64,000 bases of DNA from Paremcibacter congregatus (GCF_006385135.1 NZ_CP041025.1:3565501-3629500); one strand, 5' to 3'. Positions 35,235-44,890 are shown, numbered from the stretch's first letter. Notes: generated from the sequence alone by a model not told the origin. Numbers and translations are program-made.

Positions 35235-36892
35235 TGGTCACTGGCGGCGGATATGCCGATGCCGGTTTCTGAGCGGACATATTGCTCATCGAACTTGGCC
35301 CGTTCCGCCGCTGCCCGGGGGCTTTTATCCAGCACAGACACCAGCCAGATGGCGACAAACGCCAGCGGCATGGAATAGAACGTCGGATAAACATACGGGT
35401 AAATCGGGCTGTCATTGCCCAATACCGCCACCCAGACACTGGGCCCGAGGACAATCAGACCGATCGACAGGGCCAGCCCCACCACGCCACCGGCAACGGC
35501 GCCGCGCGTGGTCATCTTCGACCAATACATCGACACAATCAGGATCGGGAAATTGACGCTCGCCGCGATCGCCAGCGCCAGAGACGCGACAAAAGCCACA
35601 TTCTGATGTTCAAAAGCGATCCCCAGCAACACCGCGATGCCGCCAAGACCGAAGGTGGCGATGCGCGACACCTTGATTTCCTCGGCATTGGTCACCACAG
35701 TCTTGCGGAAGGTTTTGGCATAGAGATCATGGGAAATCGTCGCGGCCCCGGCCAGGGTCAGCCCCGCCACCACGGCGAGGATGGTCGCAAAGGCCACCGC
35801 CGACATAAAGCCGAGCATTAGATTTCCTCCCATATAATGGGTCAGATGCAGCGCCACCATATTGCCGCCGCCCAGGATCTTGCCGAGTTCGTCATGATAA
35901 TCCGGATTGCCCATCACGAAAGTCACCGCGCCATAGCCGATGATGATGATCAGGATATAGAAATACCCCATAATGCTGGTGGCATAGAAAACAGACTTGC
36001 GCGCATCCTTGGCGTCCTTCACCGTGAAAAAGCGCATCAGAATATGCGGCAGCCCCATAATGCCGAACATCATGGTCAGGGCGATCGAGATAATTGCCAC
36101 AGGGTCCTTGAGCCACAGACCGGGCGCCATGATCGCCGCGCCTTTCGGATGCTGGCTACTGGCGCTGGCCAACAGAGCGCCGAAATCGAAAGCAAAGCTT
36201 TTCATCACCATGAAAGCGATGAACGTCCCCCCGATCAGCAGCAGGATCGCTTTGATCAGCTGCACCCAGGTGGTCGCCAGCATGCCGCCGAAACTGACAT
36301 AACACATCATCAGGAAACTGACCAGAATCACCGCATAGACATAATCAAGCCCAAAGAGCAGCTGGATCAGCTTACCCGCTCCCACCATCTGGGCGATCAG
36401 ATAAAAGATCACCACCGACAGCGAGCCAATGGCTGAAATAATCCGGATCGGTTTTTTCTCCAGTCTGTAGGACACCACATCGATAAAGGTATAACTGCCG
36501 AGATTACGCAGCCGTTCGGCAATCAAAAACAGGATCACCGGCCAGGCCGCCATCACCCCCACCGCCAGAATCAGGGCGTCAAACCCGAAACCATAAATGG
36601 CCCCGGTAATGCCGAGAAACGTCGCCGCCGACATAAAATCGCCGGCAATGGCCGTGCCATTCTGCCACGGTTTGATCCCGCCGCCTGCGGCATAAAAATC
36701 ATCTTTGGATTTGGTATTGCGCGCCGCCCACCAGGTAATGCCCAATGTGGCGAGCACAAAAATAAAAAACATGAAAATGGCGGTCATATTCAGCGGTTGT
36801 TTTTCCACCGCGCCGCTTATATCCGCCCCGGCGCCAAAGGCCGCTGTCGAGGTCAGAACACTGAGACACAAAACACTCAAAAACTTTTTCAT
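35231..36892 (-). CDS. actP: Cation/acetate symporter ActP
   Basis: A 553-residue sodium:solute symporter. The sequence closely follows ActP: an N-terminal signal-like helix (MKKFLSVLCLSVLTSTAAFG), ISGAVEKQPLNMTAIFMF, GITWWAARNTKSKDDFYAAGGGI, NGTAIAGDFMSAATFLGI, and the SSS-family FGGMLATTWVQLIKA. About 13–14 transmembrane helices are visible. It takes up acetate or other short monocarboxylates with sodium or protons. The ATG at 36892 begins the typical signal; an in-frame ATG at 36901 is also possible. It follows yjcH, whose stop (36894) touches its start. Confidence 0.9.
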   Translation of the reverse strand: MKKFLSVLCLSVLTSTAAFGAGADISGAVEKQPLNMTAIFMFFIFVLATLGITWWAARNTKSKDDFYAAGGGIKPWQNGTAIAGDFMSAATFLGITGAIYGFGFDALILAVGVMAAWPVILFLIAERLRNLGSYTFIDVVSYRLEKKPIRIISAIGSLSVVIFYLIAQMVGAGKLIQLLFGLDYVYAVILVSFLMMCYVSFGGMLATTWVQLIKAILLLIGGTFIAFMVMKSFAFDFGALLASASSQHPKGAAIMAPGLWLKDPVAIISIALTMMFGIMGLPHILMRFFTVKDAKDARKSVFYATSIMGYFYILIIIIGYGAVTFVMGNPDYHDELGKILGGGNMVALHLTHYMGGNLMLGFMSAVAFATILAVVAGLTLAGAATISHDLYAKTFRKTVVTNAEEIKVSRIATFGLGGIAVLLGIAFEHQNVAFVASLALAIAASVNFPILIVSMYWSKMTTRGAVAGGVVGLALSIGLIVLGPSVWVAVLGNDSPIYPYVYPTFYSMPLAFVAIWLVSVLDKSPRAAAERAKFDEQYVRSETGIGISAASDH

Positions 36893-36893
36893 C

Positions 36894-37208
36894 TTAAACA
36901 TGCCCCAGGTCTTCCCGTAATTCTTTTCTGATCGCGTCAAAACGGCGGTTGGCCCACCAGCTGTAAATGCCGGCACAGACCATGCCGTTCAGGATCACCA
37001 GGATCGCCAATACAATACCATTTGTCACATGGCCTCCATCCCGGAAAGGCGCCGCCATGAAAGCCGGCGCAAAAGACATGCCCAGCACATAAAGACTATA
37101 TCCACCAAGGATAACCAACGTAAAAATCAGACTGAAACGCCCGCGGGCGTGGACCAGCTGCTTGAATTTAGGATGATGAAGGCAACGCGCCGTAGGGTCT
37201 TGTGACAT
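36894..37208 (-). CDS. yjcH: DUF485 membrane protein (YjcH)
   Basis: A 104-residue protein with two transmembrane helices (about residues 26–48 and 62–84) and a charged C-terminus. HPKFKQLVHARGRFSLIFT and YVLGMSFAPAFMA are typical of DUF485. It is nearly always encoded directly before actP, as here, and probably helps the symporter fold or work. Confidence 0.9.
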   Translation of the reverse strand: MSQDPTARCLHHPKFKQLVHARGRFSLIFTLVILGGYSLYVLGMSFAPAFMAAPFRDGGHVTNGIVLAILVILNGMVCAGIYSWWANRRFDAIRKELREDLGHV

Positions 37209-37295
37209 ATTCTATCCCGATATTTTGTAATGATCTTGTGATCTGTCCCCGTGTCAGGGATCTTTGATTAGACACCGATGAAGCAGGCAGAGAAA

Positions 37296-37357
37296 GGCCC
37301 GGTCGTTCGGTTCATCAAATAACGTTAATGTATTTAATGATTCCCTGCAACCGGGCC
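37296..37357 (-). terminator. Possible terminator after the tandem receptors
   Basis: GGCCCGGT (37296–37303) pairs with ACCGGGCC (37350–37357); on the minus strand the stem is followed by TTTCTCT. The loop is long (46 bases), so folding is uncertain. It lies just downstream of the receptor ending at 37392 and separates it from yjcH-actP. Confidence 0.4.
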
Positions 37358-37391
37358 ATTCTTAAAAATTTCAGTAACCTCCTCGAAGGTC

Positions 37392-39683
37392 TTAGAAGCT
37401 ATAGGTTCCGGTCAGACCGAAAGTGCGCGGTGCACCCCAGGTGCCGATCGTGCCCGGTCCGATAAAGTACGCATGGGCGACATAGCTTTTGTTGGTCAGG
37501 TTTTTCGCCCAGGCCGACAGTTTGAAGTTCTCGCTGGCTGACGTCCAGGTGATGCTGCCCCCCAAAAGCGTTTTCGCCTGATTCAAAGTCTGCGCGGCTG
37601 TCGCGAAATCATTATGGGACGAATCTGTATGGGTCAGGTCAGCATTGAAATTCAGGCTGCCATTGCCATCACTCAGATCCAGATCGTAATCCGCGACAAC
37701 ATTAAATGAGTTCTTCGGCGCCTGACGCAATGTCAGACCTGAGTAATCCACAGGACCGCTGCGGCCTTCGATCACCAGTTCTTTGGCTTCGGTGTCAAGA
37801 TAGGCATAGCCGCCACTCAGGGTAAAGTCCTCGGTCACGGCCCAGGTGAACTCAAGCTCCAGCCCGAGAATTTTCGCCGCGCCGATGTTTGTGGTCTGGA
37901 AAGACCCAAAGGTTGATCCGGGAACCGGTCCGAAACGCACCACCTGAAGGTCCGTATAGTCCATATAGAAAGCCGACCCGTTCAAGCGAAGTCTGCCATC
38001 GGCCAAATCACTTTTAAAGCCGACTTCATAATTGATCACGCTTTCCGGTTTGACCGCCCGCGTGGCGGCGATTTCCACCCCTTGCGACCCGGCAAAACCG
38101 CCTGATTTATACCCGGTTGAAACCGTACCAAAAATCATCACATTGTCATTGGGGCGATACTGGAGCGAGGCCATGGGAGAAAAATCATCCCAGCTTTCCT
38201 GCACGGGCGCCCGGAAGGTTTCGGCAATCACCCGCAGGGAGCCCCCGGCCCCGTCACAAGCGGAAAAATTCGGGAAACCGGCCGCCGCCCGTTCGGCTTC
38301 CGTCTGGCCACAGTTGACCGCGGTTGCCACATAATCTTTTTCATCGTGAGAATAACGTCCCCCGGCGAGCAAAGACCATTGCGGGGCAAAATCCCACTGG
38401 GCCTGACCATAAAGGGCGTAGGACGTAGAGTCATTCTCAGAACGGGTATATTCATTCCCGACCGTCACCTGACCTGTGGCGGTGGTATTGCGATCAATCT
38501 TGAATTGCTCAACCCGGTCAGTTTTTTCTTTGAAGAAAAACGCCCCGGCGACAAAACCGAAATCACCATCCAGTTCTGATGTCCAGCGCAGTTCCTGAGA
38601 GAAAGTATCAATCTCTTCGTCAATGTCATCAAGGACATCAGCGCCAAAAACCCCGGCGCCGATATCATATCCGCCACCAAGCGGCGCGCCGACAGACGGC
38701 ATGCCCCAAGCGGTTTCCACACTGCGGTAGGCACTGATGCTGGTCAAGGTGCCTTTATCAAAATTCACTTCCCCTTTCAGGCTCACGCCATAAACTTCGC
38801 GGTCGGAAGAGCCCTCGATCGGCGCCGCCGTGGTTTGCGGCTTGTTGGCCCCCAGCGCTGTGGCGACCCCGATATAATCGAAATTGCCATTCACCACGGG
38901 AAAGCGACCGCCATCTTCGCGGCTGTCATCCATATAATCCGCGGACAGGATCCACTCACTACTGTCAAGATCAAGGCGCAACTGCATCCGTGCGGAGATC
39001 TGGTTCTCGTCGTTGACATCCTTGTTCAGGAATGTATTGCGCACATAACCATCATGCTTGCGATAATTCACCACCGCTTTCCCGGACAGCTTTTCCGTGA
39101 TCGGCCCCGTGATCATGCCCTGAGCCCGGATGGTGCCTTCGTTGCCGCCCGTGACGGCGATTTTACCTTCCAGTTCATCGCCCGGCTTCTGGGTGACGAC
39201 TGAAATCGCGCCGCCAATGGTGTTCCGGCCGAACAAGGCGCCCTGTGGGCCTTTAAGAACCTCGATCCGTTCCAGATCGAACATGTCAAAGTTGAGGCCA
39301 GCCCCCCGGCCAATATACACCCCGTCAAGGAACAGAGCCACGGAATTGTCCAACCCGGCCCCGTCATCGAAGGACCCTACACCGCGCATGGCGAACTGGG
39401 CCTGCCCCGGCGCAAATTCGGCAAAATGCATCCCAGGCACGCTGTTGGCGATCCCGTCCGCATCATGTATATCAGCCTTGTCGATCTGTTCCATGCCGAG
39501 TACGGCGACCGAGATTGGCACATCCTGAACGTTCGCCGCCCGCAGGGTCGCAGTCACGGTGATCTCGTCAATGCGCAATTCATTTTCCGCAGCGGCGTCT
39601 TCTGCGGCTTGAACATACCCTGGTGCCGCCATCGCCAAAAGGGCGACCCCGGACATCATTTGTTTTTTGAGTGTAAATTTCAT
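37392..39683 (-). CDS. TonB-dependent receptor without STN domain
   Basis: A 763-residue outer-membrane receptor. It has a signal peptide ending GYVQAAEDA, TonB box IDEITVTAT, and the plug motifs ANSVPGMHFAEFAPG, FAMRGVGSFDDGAGLDNSVA and DLERIEVLKGPQGALFGRN. The barrel ends in LTGTYSF. The plug is clearly related to that of the next receptor (39849–42341), with the shared VGS(F/N)DDGA(G/A)LDNS block, so the pair arose by duplication. It belongs to the sphingomonad/Caulobacter-type receptors used for siderophores, terpenoids or aromatic compounds. It follows the STN receptor by 165 bases and is probably under the same FecI–FecR control. The STN domain is absent from the start of the mature protein. 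Confidence 0.88.
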   Translation of the reverse strand: MKFTLKKQMMSGVALLAMAAPGYVQAAEDAAAENELRIDEITVTATLRAANVQDVPISVAVLGMEQIDKADIHDADGIANSVPGMHFAEFAPGQAQFAMRGVGSFDDGAGLDNSVALFLDGVYIGRGAGLNFDMFDLERIEVLKGPQGALFGRNTIGGAISVVTQKPGDELEGKIAVTGGNEGTIRAQGMITGPITEKLSGKAVVNYRKHDGYVRNTFLNKDVNDENQISARMQLRLDLDSSEWILSADYMDDSREDGGRFPVVNGNFDYIGVATALGANKPQTTAAPIEGSSDREVYGVSLKGEVNFDKGTLTSISAYRSVETAWGMPSVGAPLGGGYDIGAGVFGADVLDDIDEEIDTFSQELRWTSELDGDFGFVAGAFFFKEKTDRVEQFKIDRNTTATGQVTVGNEYTRSENDSTSYALYGQAQWDFAPQWSLLAGGRYSHDEKDYVATAVNCGQTEAERAAAGFPNFSACDGAGGSLRVIAETFRAPVQESWDDFSPMASLQYRPNDNVMIFGTVSTGYKSGGFAGSQGVEIAATRAVKPESVINYEVGFKSDLADGRLRLNGSAFYMDYTDLQVVRFGPVPGSTFGSFQTTNIGAAKILGLELEFTWAVTEDFTLSGGYAYLDTEAKELVIEGRSGPVDYSGLTLRQAPKNSFNVVADYDLDLSDGNGSLNFNADLTHTDSSHNDFATAAQTLNQAKTLLGGSITWTSASENFKLSAWAKNLTNKSYVAHAYFIGPGTIGTWGAPRTFGLTGTYSF

Positions 39684-39848
39684 GGACTTTTCCCATTCTA
39701 TATTTTGAACAAAGATTACTTAAGCTGTGAACTATCCTGCAGCAATTCCCTGTTTTTTTATGCTGCATTCCCTACTTCAACGGCACAGAAACAAAACCCC
39801 TCAACAATTTTAGGAATTTTTTAACAAATAAACTAAATGGGATAAAAT

Positions 39849-42341
39849 TCAGAAGCTGTACGTCACGGTGGCGCCATAGGTGCGCGGGGTGCCGAAAAGG
39901 GCGTAATCATTACCGCCGAGCACATAAAGATGGGTGATATATTCTTTATCCAGCAGATTTTTCGCCCATAACGTCAATTCCCAGAGATTGTCGCCGGTTT
40001 CATAGGCGATCGATGCGTCCAGAAGATCAAAGGCCGGCTGAATGGTCAGGCTGTTATCAGGTTCGCGATAACTTTCCCCCTGATAGCGATAATCCCCCCG
40101 CAGCCGCAGGCGACCACCCCGCACCGGATGTTCATAATGAAACGCCAGATACAGCGAACTGCGGGGTGCCTGACGCAGGGTATTGCCGGCGAAATCCCGA
40201 CCGGAAAGGTCATTGAATTTATGGTACTTCGCGTCGAGATAACCGTAAGAGCCAAATAATTCCAGGCCGGTGAAAGGTTTGAGGGTAAATTCCACTTCCA
40301 GCCCCTTGATGCGGGCCGAGGCGGCGTTGCTGGTCTTGAAAAAACCGAAATTCCCTTCGGTTTTGAACTGCACCACCTGAAGATCACGGTAATCAGCATA
40401 AAATCCCACCACATTAAGCCTCAGCCGGTCCTCGAACCACTGGGATTTATATCCAACCTCGAAATTCCACACCGATTCCGGATCAATGGTGCGTTCCGCC
40501 AGATCCCGGGTCGCCGGCGCCCCCTGGAATCCACCACTTTTATACCCCCGGGACACGCTGCCGTACCACATCACCTGAGGCGTTTGCTGCCAGGTCAGGG
40601 TAAAATTAGGTGAAAAATCAGTCCAGCTGCCCATGTTATCAAGGGTAAAATCATCCACCAGAATAATCTGAACCCCATTGGCTCTGTTCTGCTGATGCAT
40701 TTGTTTACGTTCATATGTCAGACGCCCGCCCACCTTGATGTTCAGGTCGGGGGTCAAGGCATAGGTGCCTTCACCAAAAACCGCAAAACTGTTGGTTTTA
40801 TTGTTCTGGTTGGTGGTCGATCGTTGACCGGGGAAGATAAAATTTTCCGTCCGGTGCGTATGTTCAAAGAGATAATAAAGGCCCGCGATATACGTCAGAT
40901 CCTGCCCCTCCGGTGAAATCCAGCGCAGCTCCTGCGAGAATTGCCGATGGGCTTCCACCACATTGGAATTCACTTTCTGATTAACCAGATGGGTTGGCAA
41001 GCCGGTGGAATCCTCAAGCCAGGAAAAGTCGCTGTTGCGAAAGGCCGTGATTGACAATAGTTCCCCATACCCGCCCCGGTGGCTGATCCGGCTGCTGACC
41101 CCCCAAATGGTGCGGTCAGTATAACCCTGATCGCTATTGATCGCCATGTCCACCCGCCCGCCGAGCCGTTCAAACAAATCCGTGGGCAGAATGGCTTCGC
41201 CGGTGAGCTGTCCATCCGGCCCCAGCAACAGCACTTCTTTGCGGCCAACGACCGGGATGCGGCCTGTACTTTCGAAATCGTCGCGGCTGTAATCACCCCG
41301 CAAGGCAACCTGGGTATTTTCAGAGAAGTCAATTTGCAGGGCGCTACGCCCCGACCAGGTATTTTCATCATTCTGTCGAATGCTCGGCAGAAACAAGGCC
41401 TCCTGCCAGCCGTCGCGTTTGCGTTTATGCACCGCAACCCGACCGAGAATTTTCTTGCCCACCAAAGGGCCGCTGAGGGTCGCGCGCAGGTCCCGGCGAT
41501 CAAAATTGCCCAACGTCATCTCCAGATCACCGGCCAGTTGCGGCGTTGGTGCATTGCTGGTGACATTGATCGCCCCGCCAATCGCATTCTTGCCATACAG
41601 CGTCCCCTGGGGCCCGCGCATGATTTCGATCCGTTCCAGATCAAAGAAATTCATGCTGATGGACGTAATGCGCCCGATATAGACATCGTCGATAAACATA
41701 ACAATGGAATTGTCCAGCGCCGCCCCGTCATCATTGGACCCTACGCCGCGAACATGAATTGTGGGCTGGCCGATGCTGAAACTCGCCACCGTCAGGCCCG
41801 GCACCCGTGTCCCCACATCATCCAGGGTATGCAGCCGGGTTTCGCGGATCAACGGCGGTGAAATCACCGTCACCGCCACGGGCACCTTTTGCATATTCAT
41901 CCGGCGCCGCAGCGCGGTGACCACAACTTCGTCAATGTCCTCCGCCGCCTGAGGGGCCGGGTCATCTTCTTGCGCCGGCGCAGGGCCCTCGGCCTCAACA
42001 ACAGGTGTTTGAGACGGCTTATAGAGATCTGGTGACAAAGTGATGGTTCGGGAATCAATGTAGGCAAAGCCAAGCCGGTTGTCCCCCAGAAGTCGCCGCA
42101 ACGCCTCGTTCGGATAATAACTGCCCTTTACGGCGTGGCTTTTCAGGCCAGTGGTATCCTCTTTCCGCACCACAAGAGACACATCGGCCTGCTCGCCAAA
42201 CATCAAAAGGGCGGATGACAGAGATTGCGCCGGCACGTCAAAGGACACTTTCATCTCTCGAACTGTGGACGGAGCGGGCGCAGACAAACCTGTGGCAGAC
42301 GATAAAAATATCGCGCCGCCGATTAAGGCAAGACGAACCAT
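39849..42341 (-). CDS. TonB-dependent receptor with STN signalling domain
   Basis: An 830-residue receptor. After a signal peptide comes an STN domain (FDVPAQSLSSALLMFGEQADVSL, YYPNEALRRLLGDNRLGFAYI, SRTITLSP), an acidic/Pro-rich linker, the TonB box DEVVVTALRRR, the plug (VGSNDDGAALDNSIVMFIDDVYIGR, DLERIEIMRGPQGTLYGKNAIGG) and a barrel ending in GATVTYSF. I prefer the ATG at 42341, which has AGGAAAGG upstream and begins a typical signal peptide; a longer frame reaches 42386. The STN domain would signal to the FecR encoded just before it. A strong inverted repeat separates it from fecR. The ligand is unknown. Confidence 0.9.
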   Translation of the reverse strand: MVRLALIGGAIFLSSATGLSAPAPSTVREMKVSFDVPAQSLSSALLMFGEQADVSLVVRKEDTTGLKSHAVKGSYYPNEALRRLLGDNRLGFAYIDSRTITLSPDLYKPSQTPVVEAEGPAPAQEDDPAPQAAEDIDEVVVTALRRRMNMQKVPVAVTVISPPLIRETRLHTLDDVGTRVPGLTVASFSIGQPTIHVRGVGSNDDGAALDNSIVMFIDDVYIGRITSISMNFFDLERIEIMRGPQGTLYGKNAIGGAINVTSNAPTPQLAGDLEMTLGNFDRRDLRATLSGPLVGKKILGRVAVHKRKRDGWQEALFLPSIRQNDENTWSGRSALQIDFSENTQVALRGDYSRDDFESTGRIPVVGRKEVLLLGPDGQLTGEAILPTDLFERLGGRVDMAINSDQGYTDRTIWGVSSRISHRGGYGELLSITAFRNSDFSWLEDSTGLPTHLVNQKVNSNVVEAHRQFSQELRWISPEGQDLTYIAGLYYLFEHTHRTENFIFPGQRSTTNQNNKTNSFAVFGEGTYALTPDLNIKVGGRLTYERKQMHQQNRANGVQIILVDDFTLDNMGSWTDFSPNFTLTWQQTPQVMWYGSVSRGYKSGGFQGAPATRDLAERTIDPESVWNFEVGYKSQWFEDRLRLNVVGFYADYRDLQVVQFKTEGNFGFFKTSNAASARIKGLEVEFTLKPFTGLELFGSYGYLDAKYHKFNDLSGRDFAGNTLRQAPRSSLYLAFHYEHPVRGGRLRLRGDYRYQGESYREPDNSLTIQPAFDLLDASIAYETGDNLWELTLWAKNLLDKEYITHLYVLGGNDYALFGTPRTYGATVTYSF

Positions 42342-42480
42342 GCCTTTCCTGAGATCAACCATCCTCAACAGGAAATGTAACGCCATATACTGATCAGGTT
42401 ATTCCGATAGACAACCGTCGACAGAATTGATGTCGCCGCGTCTGGGATAACCTCCCTATAGATTTTTTATATTTTTTATA

Positions 42481-42534
42481 ATGTTATATAGAAACCACCC
42501 GACCTCTGCAGATCGGGTGGTTTCTATATAACAT
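42481..42534. repeat. Perfect inverted repeat with 22-base arms between fecR and receptor gene
   Basis: Arms at 42481–42502 and 42513–42534 are perfect reverse complements of 22 bases, with a ten-base loop (CCTCTGCAGA). The 3' end of fecR (stop at 42539–42541) lies four bases away. T-rich tracts flank the stem on the plus strand, so on the minus strand no T-run follows. It is therefore not a textbook terminator for fecR. It may act as a mRNA stability or processing element, or as an attenuator between regulator and receptor expression. Confidence 0.9.
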
Positions 42535-42538
42535 ATTC

Positions 42539-43579
42539 TTATTTTTGAGGATAGAGGTAGATCAGATCTTTCGATACCGGTTGCGCGGTAATATGAAAAG
42601 TTTGTTCCAAAGCTTTCAGGGTCGCCGCCCGGTCTTCCACCTGCAAAATCGCCACCACTTCGATATTTTCCAACGCCGGATCACCAATGCGTATCTCGGC
42701 ATCGTAATACCGGTTCAGGTCTTCCACCAACGTGGCAAACCGGGCGCCGTTATAGACCAGTTTGCGATCGCGCCAGGACAAAACGGCGCTGCCATCAACC
42801 GGCACGGCAACATTGTCTGCCTGATCATCGCCAAGGATAAATTTCTCGTTCGGTTTCAACGTGGCGTCGAGAGGCAGCTCAACTTTGTCCAGGTCTGATA
42901 TCCGGCCATGATCCACCACGCCAACCGCCCCTTCCAGAACGGTGACGTCACTGTGATCCCCGCGGTGACGTATATTGAATTTGGTGCCCAGTACCCGCAC
43001 CAGCCCCCCAGACGTCTCAACATAAAAAGGCCGGTTCTCGTCTTTCGCCACGTCGAAATAAACTTCCCCTTCCGCCAGATAAATCACCCGCTTGTCCGCC
43101 TGCAGGTCAACCCGCACATGGGATTTGGTATTCAGCATCAGATGAGACCCGTCTTCGAGAATAACATCCGCCAGCTCTCCCCGCGCCGTTTGATGGTTAT
43201 CCAGCCACAGGTGGTCTCCATACTGAACCCCGAGAACACTGACCAGCAGCAAGGCGATCGAGGCCGCAATCAGACGCAGCGACCAGAAAATATTTTTTTT
43301 CGGGGCCAGATCATTCGCGGCAGGTCTCACACCCGTCAGGCCTTGCGGCGCACGGTGATCGTCCAAAGCGGAAACAGATGCGGTTGGTTTCTTTTCCAAC
43401 ACCGCCAGATCATCCCACAAGCCCCCAATCTCAAGATAGGCGGTCTGATGATCATTGCTCTGGCTGATCCAGTCGGCAAAAGCGGTAATGCGCGCGTCCG
43501 ATGGATTTTCCGCGCGCATCTTCACAAACCACTCTGTGGCTTTATCCAGCATTCTGTCGTCTAATGTTTTATCCGCCAT
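42539..43579 (-). CDS. FecR-like anti-sigma regulator
   Basis: A 346-residue protein with the FecR layout. The N-terminal cytoplasmic segment reads ATEWFVKMRAENPSDARITAFADWI. One transmembrane helix is near residues 103–122, SLRLIAASIALLLVSVLGV. The FecR domain has LEDGSHLMLNTKSHVRV, LAEGEVYFDVAKDENRPFYV and VLGTKFNIRHRG. A C-terminal DUF4974/STN-like domain follows. It would control the adjacent ECF sigma factor in response to the STN receptor. It lies 75 bases after the sigma gene; a short intergenic region separates them. Confidence 0.92.
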   Translation of the reverse strand: MADKTLDDRMLDKATEWFVKMRAENPSDARITAFADWISQSNDHQTAYLEIGGLWDDLAVLEKKPTASVSALDDHRAPQGLTGVRPAANDLAPKKNIFWSLRLIAASIALLLVSVLGVQYGDHLWLDNHQTARGELADVILEDGSHLMLNTKSHVRVDLQADKRVIYLAEGEVYFDVAKDENRPFYVETSGGLVRVLGTKFNIRHRGDHSDVTVLEGAVGVVDHGRISDLDKVELPLDATLKPNEKFILGDDQADNVAVPVDGSAVLSWRDRKLVYNGARFATLVEDLNRYYDAEIRIGDPALENIEVVAILQVEDRAATLKALEQTFHITAQPVSKDLIYLYPQK

Positions 43580-43654
43580 TTTTTTATCTTTTCTTACCCC
43601 GTTTCATCTCTTTCAACGATCGAAAGAGAGATTCCCTCACCTTCTACCTTACAT

Positions 43655-44170
43655 TTATTTTAAGTGCCTGCGCAAATGTTTGAGAGCCTGTATCATATAT
43701 TTCTCCACCATACTCACAGAAACCTCCAGATCCGAGGCAATCTTGCCATAGGTCAGATGCTGTTCCCGGTGCATCAGAAAGGCCCGGCGACATTTGTCCG
43801 GCAATTCATCCAGCGCCCGATAGAGACTGTCCAGTTCCTGTCGCGCCGCCACATGCCGGTCGGGGGCAATGGCGGACGCCTCACTGGCGCTGCCGCTTTC
43901 AATCCCGCCTGTCACCTGGTGAACATATTTCTGGTGGTGCTTGCTTTTCCGCTGTTGGTCAATGATGATATTGGTAGCCGTCCGGTACAGATAGGCGCGG
44001 GGGTTTTCCATTTCCTCCAGTCCTTCCCGGTTGATCAGTTTCTGATAAGCTTCCTGCATCACATCAAGGGCATCTTCCCGGCAGTGGGTTTTATGCAGCA
44101 AAAAGCGAAGAAAACCTTCATGGTTTTCCTGATACATTTTTTTTAAGAATGATGTCTGCTTTTCTTCCAT
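43655..44170 (-). CDS. FecI-like ECF sigma factor
   Basis: A 171-residue ECF sigma factor. Region 2 is visible as HEGFLRFLLHKTHCREDALDVMQEAY and NPRAYLYRTATNIIIDQQR. Region 4 has LPDKCRRAFLMHREQHLTYGKIASDLEVSVSMVEKYMIQAL. It begins the second FecI–FecR–receptor operon of this window. A TATAAT lies at 44198–44203 on the minus strand, about 28 bases before the ATG. There is no -35 box that I can defend. Confidence 0.9.
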   Translation of the reverse strand: MEEKQTSFLKKMYQENHEGFLRFLLHKTHCREDALDVMQEAYQKLINREGLEEMENPRAYLYRTATNIIIDQQRKSKHHQKYVHQVTGGIESGSASEASAIAPDRHVAARQELDSLYRALDELPDKCRRAFLMHREQHLTYGKIASDLEVSVSMVEKYMIQALKHLRRHLK

Positions 44171-44236
44171 ACTGCCGTTAAAAAACCTTCCTGCGGAATT
44201 ATACCGTTAATGCCTGAAGTAATATATAACAGAATA

Positions 44237-44287
44237 TCCGGAAATATCTATTCCGGAACGACCGGTCAGTTTAATATATGCACCGGT
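44237..44287. promoter_or_regulatory. Cluster of CCGG palindromes between sigma and MarR genes
   Basis: Four hexamer palindromes fall within 51 bases: TCCGGA at 44237 and 44252, and ACCGGT at 44261 and 44282. The last two are 21 bases apart. They lie in the divergent region between the ECF sigma gene (start 44170) and the MarR gene (start 44420). They could be operators for the MarR protein or for another factor. No experimental parallel is known to me. Confidence 0.3.
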
Positions 44288-44419
44288 TTGCCGATACGGG
44301 ACCGTGAACCAGGCCTTCCATCAGCCAAACATCAGTTATGGCTAGCCAAAACAGGTAATTCCCCGTATTATTAATAAAAAATAAACGGGTAGACATAAAA
44401 TTAAAGAGGATAATGGACC

Positions 44420-44890
44420 GTGAGCGATACCAACAGCGAACGTACACTCCCTGCTAATGACGAAAACTTCCTGAATGACTTTATCCCGTATATCATGTAC
44501 CGGATCACCAATCGCATGAATATGGACCTGCAGGATTGTTTACGCCCCAGCAAGATCAACGTTTCCCGATGGCGGGTGCTCTGCGCCCTGATCGCCCGGG
44601 ATGGCCGTAACATGAGCGACCTCTGCACCTTCACCATGATGGAACAATCTTCCGTCAGCCGGGTGATCGACACTATGGAAAAAGAAGGCCTTGTGATCCG
44701 AAAACTGCAACAGCAGGACAACCGGTACGTTCTGGTTTATTTGACCGATAAAGGCCGGGAAACATTCAAGAAAGCCTCCGGTCCCGCCTTTTCCCGCGAA
44801 GATCGGGCGCTCAAGGACTTTTCAGACGAAGACCGTCAGCAACTGCTGACCCTGCTGAACCGTGTTTTGGATAATATCCAGTCCGACTGA
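44420..44890 (+). CDS. MarR-family transcriptional regulator
   Basis: A 156-residue protein starting with GTG (AAGAGGA nine bases upstream). The MarR winged HTH is at residues 45–110: VSRWRVLCALIARDGRNMSDL, MEQSSVSRVIDTMEKEGLVIRKLQQQDNRYVLVYLTDKG. It is 20 bases upstream of the alpha/beta hydrolase gene and probably regulates it. MarR proteins often respond to small aromatic or lipophilic ligands. Confidence 0.88.
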   Translation: MSDTNSERTLPANDENFLNDFIPYIMYRITNRMNMDLQDCLRPSKINVSRWRVLCALIARDGRNMSDLCTFTMMEQSSVSRVIDTMEKEGLVIRKLQQQDNRYVLVYLTDKGRETFKKASGPAFSREDRALKDFSDEDRQQLLTLLNRVLDNIQSD

